A stretch of 64,000 bases of DNA from Treponema sp. J25 (lineage in GTDB: Bacteria; Spirochaetota; Spirochaetia; Treponematales; Breznakiellaceae): positions 1 through 64,000 of the forward strand of contig NZ_PTQW01000033.1 of NCBI RefSeq assembly GCF_004343725.1, given 5' to 3'. The position numbers and the translations under genes were made by a program. Below are positions 60,774 to 64,000 of this stretch, piece after piece. The notes under the pieces are model-generated. The model searched no databases. It was not told the DNA's origin and worked only from the letters and a program-made list of their open reading frames with translations. Positions within the stretch are counted from its first letter, which is position 1. Each line of letters opens with the position of its first letter.

Positions 60774-61700
60774 TTAATAGCGGGGAGCCTTCTCCGGATC
60801 GATAGCCACATTATTGCGATATACCATGAAGAATAATTGGGGTTTTTTACTTATAGAATCCACACCCAGTTTTCCGAGTTCCGTTCCAGGAATAACCCGT
60901 TCTCCCTCTGTAACCGAGAGGGATGCACAGCCCCCATACACGTACAGATACCCCTCGGGGGCCTGGACAATGGCAACCCGTCCAAAACCACGATAGGGGC
61001 CAGCCGAAACAACGATACCCGGGGAAAGACTTTTAACGCTTTCTGATATCTCACCGGTAAGTATTACCCCCTGGAGTTTTCCTGTCATGGTACTTATGGA
61101 TTTGGCCTGGATAGGCCACCGAAGAACGGGATTATTTTGTTGAGAGCGCCCGAGAGTAGGATTTGCTCCTTTTCCCGAATCGGATGGGCCGGTAGAAGAC
61201 GGATCTTCTTTTCCACCAGAAACGGAACCTCCTCCAGAGACAGACGTGGAATTTGAGCTTATTGGAGCGGATCCCTCCCCTTCAGGAGGAGCAGGCAAAA
61301 GAAGCACCATGCCTTCCCGGAGGATTGTCTGGGGGGACATATTATTCAGTCTTCGGATGGCATCTACGGTGGTATTATGACGTCGGGCAAGACTATAGAG
61401 GGTGTCCCCCCGTTCTACCCGATAGGAGATGGTTTTCTGTTTTTCTTCTCTGGTATTCCCTGAACCTGAAAGAGAAGAAACACCATTTCCAGAAGGAATT
61501 CGAAGTTTCTGACCTATCTTTATGGGGCTATTCAGAGAAATTCCATTGAATCGGGCGATTTCTTCGGGTTTTATTCCGTAGGTGCGCCCAATACTATAGA
61601 GGGTTTCCCCTTTTTGAACTACGTGAATCTGTTCCTGGGTAGTTCCCGCATATACGAGAACCATCCACACCAGGAGCACCAGAGAAATTCGCTTATTCAT
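60774..61700 (-). CDS. LysM protein with a catalytically dead M23 (LytM-like) domain
   Basis: Exported envelope protein of 308 residues. A signal peptide (about 1-21) is followed by two LysM peptidoglycan-binding domains (about 25-69 and 92-136), a Ser/Gly-rich linker and a C-terminal M23-type domain (about 195-305). The zinc-site residues are missing: YVYGGCASL stands where active enzymes have Y-x-H-L, and LFFMVY where they have LHFE. Such dead LytM domains (EnvC/NlpD type) activate cell-wall amidases in other bacteria, so a role in wall cleavage or cell separation is plausible (inference). Confidence 0.85.
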   Translation of the reverse strand: MNKRISLVLLVWMVLVYAGTTQEQIHVVQKGETLYSIGRTYGIKPEEIARFNGISLNSPIKIGQKLRIPSGNGVSSLSGSGNTREEKQKTISYRVERGDTLYSLARRHNTTVDAIRRLNNMSPQTILREGMVLLLPAPPEGEGSAPISSNSTSVSGGGSVSGGKEDPSSTGPSDSGKGANPTLGRSQQNNPVLRWPIQAKSISTMTGKLQGVILTGEISESVKSLSPGIVVSAGPYRGFGRVAIVQAPEGYLYVYGGCASLSVTEGERVIPGTELGKLGVDSISKKPQLFFMVYRNNVAIDPEKAPRY

Positions 61701-61901
61701 GCCTTTTCAGTATCGGAACAAATATGGTATTCCTGAATAAGGAAAGACAAGGGATATGGCCGGGATCTACCCTACCAATGGACCACCGGATTGGTAAAAA
61801 CTAGGGGACCGACGCTATAAGAGGTTTTTCCAGGCCGATGTGGTCGGTCTGAGGGGAAGTACATCGACAACTTCCCGGTTGACTTTTTATAGGAGCATGC
61901 T

Positions 61902-62510
61902 ATGGCTACCGAAGTAGAAGTGAAAGCATGGGTAAAAGACGTAGAAAAAACTCGAAAAAACATTGAAGGGTTTGCTTCATATCTTCGGAATTTTGAAAAA
62001 GAGGATAGCTATTGGCTTCCAGCAAATGTTGTGGAGGAAACATCGAGTACGACAGAAAGGCCACGACATCCCATGCTGGGGTCGGGTATTCGGATTCGCC
62101 GGGATGGTTCAGTCTGTTATGTGACCTTTAAGCAAAAAGAAGTACGCCAGGGAACCGAAGTAAACCAGGAAGTGGAATTTTCTGTCTCCGATCAACAGGC
62201 TTTTGAACGGCTTCTGGAAGCCCTGGGGTTTACCGTCTGGATTCGAAAACATAAACAGGGACAGGCCTGGCAGTGGGACCACATCACCATAGAATTATGT
62301 CAGATCAAAGGCTTGGGAACCTTTGTAGAGCTAGAAATTCTATTGGAAGACGAAAAAAATCTGCCCTCCCATCAAGATCATTCCATCCAGGAAGCCCAGG
62401 AAGCACTCTATAACTGTCTTGAAAAAATCGGTATCCCCCGGGACCAGATAGAAAATCGTTATTACACGGAGATGCTCCTAGAAAAGATAAAAAATTCCCA
62501 GAAGACATAA
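61902..62510 (+). CDS. CYTH-domain protein (class IV adenylate cyclase / triphosphatase-like)
   Basis: 202 residues. The defining ExExK motif is at the N-terminus (Glu4-Val-Glu6-Val-Lys8), followed by GIRIRRDGSVCYVTFKQKE, VNQEVEFSV, FTVWIRKHKQGQAW and GLGTFVELEIL, the charged strands lining the triphosphate tunnel. The layout fits CyaB-type proteins, which may be adenylate cyclases or triphosphatases; most bacterial members are unassayed. It has its own short upstream region and is divergent from the LysM gene. Confidence 0.88.
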   Translation: MATEVEVKAWVKDVEKTRKNIEGFASYLRNFEKEDSYWLPANVVEETSSTTERPRHPMLGSGIRIRRDGSVCYVTFKQKEVRQGTEVNQEVEFSVSDQQAFERLLEALGFTVWIRKHKQGQAWQWDHITIELCQIKGLGTFVELEILLEDEKNLPSHQDHSIQEAQEALYNCLEKIGIPRDQIENRYYTEMLLEKIKNSQKT

Positions 62511-62602
62511 ATCCCGCTTTGAAAAAGCCCGCTCCATCAAAGCCCCCTTACGGGCGGCCCTTTTTCATTGGAGACCAACAGAGACAAAAGCCTCTAAAGG
62601 AA

Positions 62603-63070
62603 TCAAGAAGAAAAGGGGCCCCCTTTTCCTTCACGGCCCATCTTCTTTAAAAAAAGAGATAACCCTTCCACAAGCTTCTTAAGCTGTTCCTGTTCGGCCT
62701 CTGAAAAAGAGGAGAGGTACCGGGCAAGAAGAAGGCTTCGCCGTTCCTTTTCGGTTTCTACCATCGCTCTTCCCCGGGGGGTAATGCGATACCGCACCTC
62801 CCGACGGTCATTGGGGCTTCGTTCTCGTTCAACAAGGCCCTCTTTCTCGAGGCCCCCCAGCATGATACAGAGGGCCGAGGAAGAAACATGGAGCATCTCG
62901 CTCAGGGCTGTTAAGCCCGCCTCATCCAGCCGAGAAAGGTGCAGTAAACACTGAAACCGTTCAGGAGAAAGGAGTTCTTCCCCGGTGGTCATACATTCCC
63001 GAAAGAATTTTTTAAACTCCACAAAAAGGGCGATTACCTCCTGAGCAAGCCGGAGCACCTTCTCATCCAT
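62603..63070 (-). CDS. MarR-family transcriptional regulator
   Basis: 155 residues, winged helix-turn-helix. FQCLLHLSRLDEAGLTALSEMLHVSSSALCIMLGGLEKEGLVERE is the recognition region, with the wing NDRREVRYRITPRGRAMV. The usual role is repression of a neighbouring gene, relieved by a small ligand. It lies 12 bases after the MATE exporter gene in the same direction, so it probably controls that exporter. Confidence 0.92.
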   Translation of the reverse strand: MDEKVLRLAQEVIALFVEFKKFFRECMTTGEELLSPERFQCLLHLSRLDEAGLTALSEMLHVSSSALCIMLGGLEKEGLVERERSPNDRREVRYRITPRGRAMVETEKERRSLLLARYLSSFSEAEQEQLKKLVEGLSLFLKKMGREGKGGPFSS

Positions 63071-63082
63071 AGGAAGCCCCCT

Positions 63083-64000
63083 CTATGAAGCAACCTCTGG
63101 CTCTACGGCTTCCTCACGCAGCGAGGGATGAACCACCACTTTTTGTTTCCATTTCCCGGAAAAATAGTATACCAGGGCAATCGTAGCCCCCACAAACCAC
63201 CCAGTGGGCATGGCCCACCAGATGCCAACTACCTTCCATACTGTTGAAAAAAGAACCGCCGCGGGGACCCGCACAAGCCACATAGCGCAGAGGGTTGAAA
63301 CCATGGGGACCATTGCCTCGCCGGAACCCCGAATCACGCCGTTGGTGATAAACATCAACGTAAATACGAGGTAAAAGGGCGCAATAATACGCAGATACTG
63401 GGCGCCAGTAGCAATCACTGCTCCATCGGTCGTAAAAAGGCCAACCAGGGGTTCCGCATACCACAGCAGGATTGCCGATAACACTACCGTAATGCCCTCG
63501 GCAATTCCCAGGGCCACCCGGTACCCTTCGTGGACCCGCTGGCTTTTCCCCGCCCCTAGGTTCTGTCCCGTAAAGGTGGAAAGGGCCATACTGATATTCA
63601 TCGCCGGCATTCCTATAAAAGAATCGATCCGGCTTGCGGCCGCAAAACCGGCCATAACCACCGGGCCAAAACTGTTGACCACCGCCGACATGAACATCAT
63701 TCCCATCGCCACCAGGGCCTGCTGGATTCCGGAGGGAAGCCCAATCTTAAGGCTTAGCAGGAAAATTTCCTTATCAAATGAAAGATGCCTAAAATCCGTG
63801 GCCAACAGTTCATGGTTTCGGTTAAGATACCACAAGGAACCTGCCACCGAAATCGCCTGGGCAATCACCGTTGCTAGGGCCACCCCCGCGACCCCCATAC
63901 GGAGGACCAGCACCGAAAAAAGATCCAACGCCACATTAATGAGCGTAGAAGCGATAAGCATATACAGGGGAGTCATGGAATCCCCGAGGCCTCGCAGAAT
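63083..64000 (-). CDS. MATE-family efflux transporter (partial, C-terminal part)
   Basis: The frame is open past the window edge; the N-terminal part lies beyond base 64000. The visible 306 residues begin ILRGLGDSMTPLYMLIAS, a typical MATE inter-helix motif, and contain about eight hydrophobic helices, including GLPSGIQQALVAMGMMF and NGVIRGSGEAMVPMVSTL. Probable Na+- or H+-coupled drug or metabolite exporter in the inner membrane. It is followed by its likely MarR regulator. Confidence 0.9.
   Translation of the reverse strand: MLRGLGDSMTPLYMLIASTLINVALDLFSVLVLRMGVAGVALATVIAQAISVAGSLWYLNRNHELLATDFRHLSFDKEIFLLSLKIGLPSGIQQALVAMGMMFMSAVVNSFGPVVMAGFAAASRIDSFIGMPAMNISMALSTFTGQNLGAGKSQRVHEGYRVALGIAEGITVVLSAILLWYAEPLVGLFTTDGAVIATGAQYLRIIAPFYLVFTLMFITNGVIRGSGEAMVPMVSTLCAMWLVRVPAAVLFSTVWKVVGIWWAMPTGWFVGATIALVYYFSGKWKQKVVVHPSLREEAVEPEVAS

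Noticed and set aside
1-64000. CRISPR arrays, prophage genes, complete insertion sequences, replication origin
   Set aside because: No regularly spaced repeats, phage structural or integrase genes, paired inverted repeats with a transposase, or dnaA-box clusters were found on reading both strands.

Overview
The window looks like a piece of the chromosome of an anaerobic, sugar-fermenting spirochete of the Treponema group. This is inferred from gene content: a cheA / cheW-CheR-like / cheX / cheY operon, many chemoreceptors, lipoproteins and outer-membrane barrels, a class III (oxygen-sensitive) ribonucleotide reductase, a D-lactate dehydrogenase, an exported acetolactate decarboxylase and a GH10 xylanase lipoprotein. 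No species can be named from the sequence alone. Most genes sit in tight operons with 4-bp overlaps. I saw no prophage or CRISPR array, and only one small insertion-sequence remnant.

Layout. 1-5.8 kb: end of an unknown gene, an [FeFe]-hydrogenase-like chemoreceptor, acetolactate decarboxylase, and a secreted Cache protein followed by a membrane chemoreceptor. 5.9-12.7 kb: rdgB, an anion permease, a small exporter, uvrD/pcrA, a YkgJ-like protein and the xylanase. 12.7-15.5 kb: thiD-thiE-bioB behind a TPP riboswitch. 15.5-16.4 kb: six tRNA genes. 16.5-22.2 kb: tig-clpP-clpX-lon proteostasis operon. 22.2-27.7 kb: a glycosyltransferase and the nrd operon. 27.7-36.2 kb: a sigma-like protein, an NrnA-type phosphoesterase, an M24 peptidase, argF, a large degenerate STAND/TPR-like protein and efp. 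36.2-41.9 kb: a lipoprotein gene flanked by GC-rich repeats, ldhA, an IS66-type remnant, opcA-zwf and tRNA-Val. 42-48.9 kb: the che operon and two outer-membrane proteins. 49.3-56.1 kb: a six-gene diaminopimelate/lysine operon using the DapL shortcut. 56.2-64 kb: an RNB nuclease, cheD, an atypical receptor-like protein, a LysM protein with a dead M23 domain, CYTH, MarR and MATE genes.

The strongest observations are these. (1) The class III ribonucleotide reductase appears split: NrdD stops before its glycyl-radical motif, and that motif lies in a separate downstream protein fused to a thioredoxin-like domain, between nrdD and nrdG. (2) A hydrogenase H-cluster domain is fused to a chemoreceptor signalling domain. 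(3) Two surface-protein genes look switchable by simple repeats: a lipoprotein with six TTTC repeats inside its signal peptide, out of frame here, and an outer-membrane barrel broken at a run of seven G. (4) An identical 17-bp motif overlaps the -35 element of both argF and the lysine operon. (5) bioB lies under TPP-riboswitch control, with a possible anti-ribosome-binding-site pairing.

Functions are assigned from recognised motifs and remembered family knowledge. No database search was run. Promoters, operators and terminators are read by eye and are predictions.
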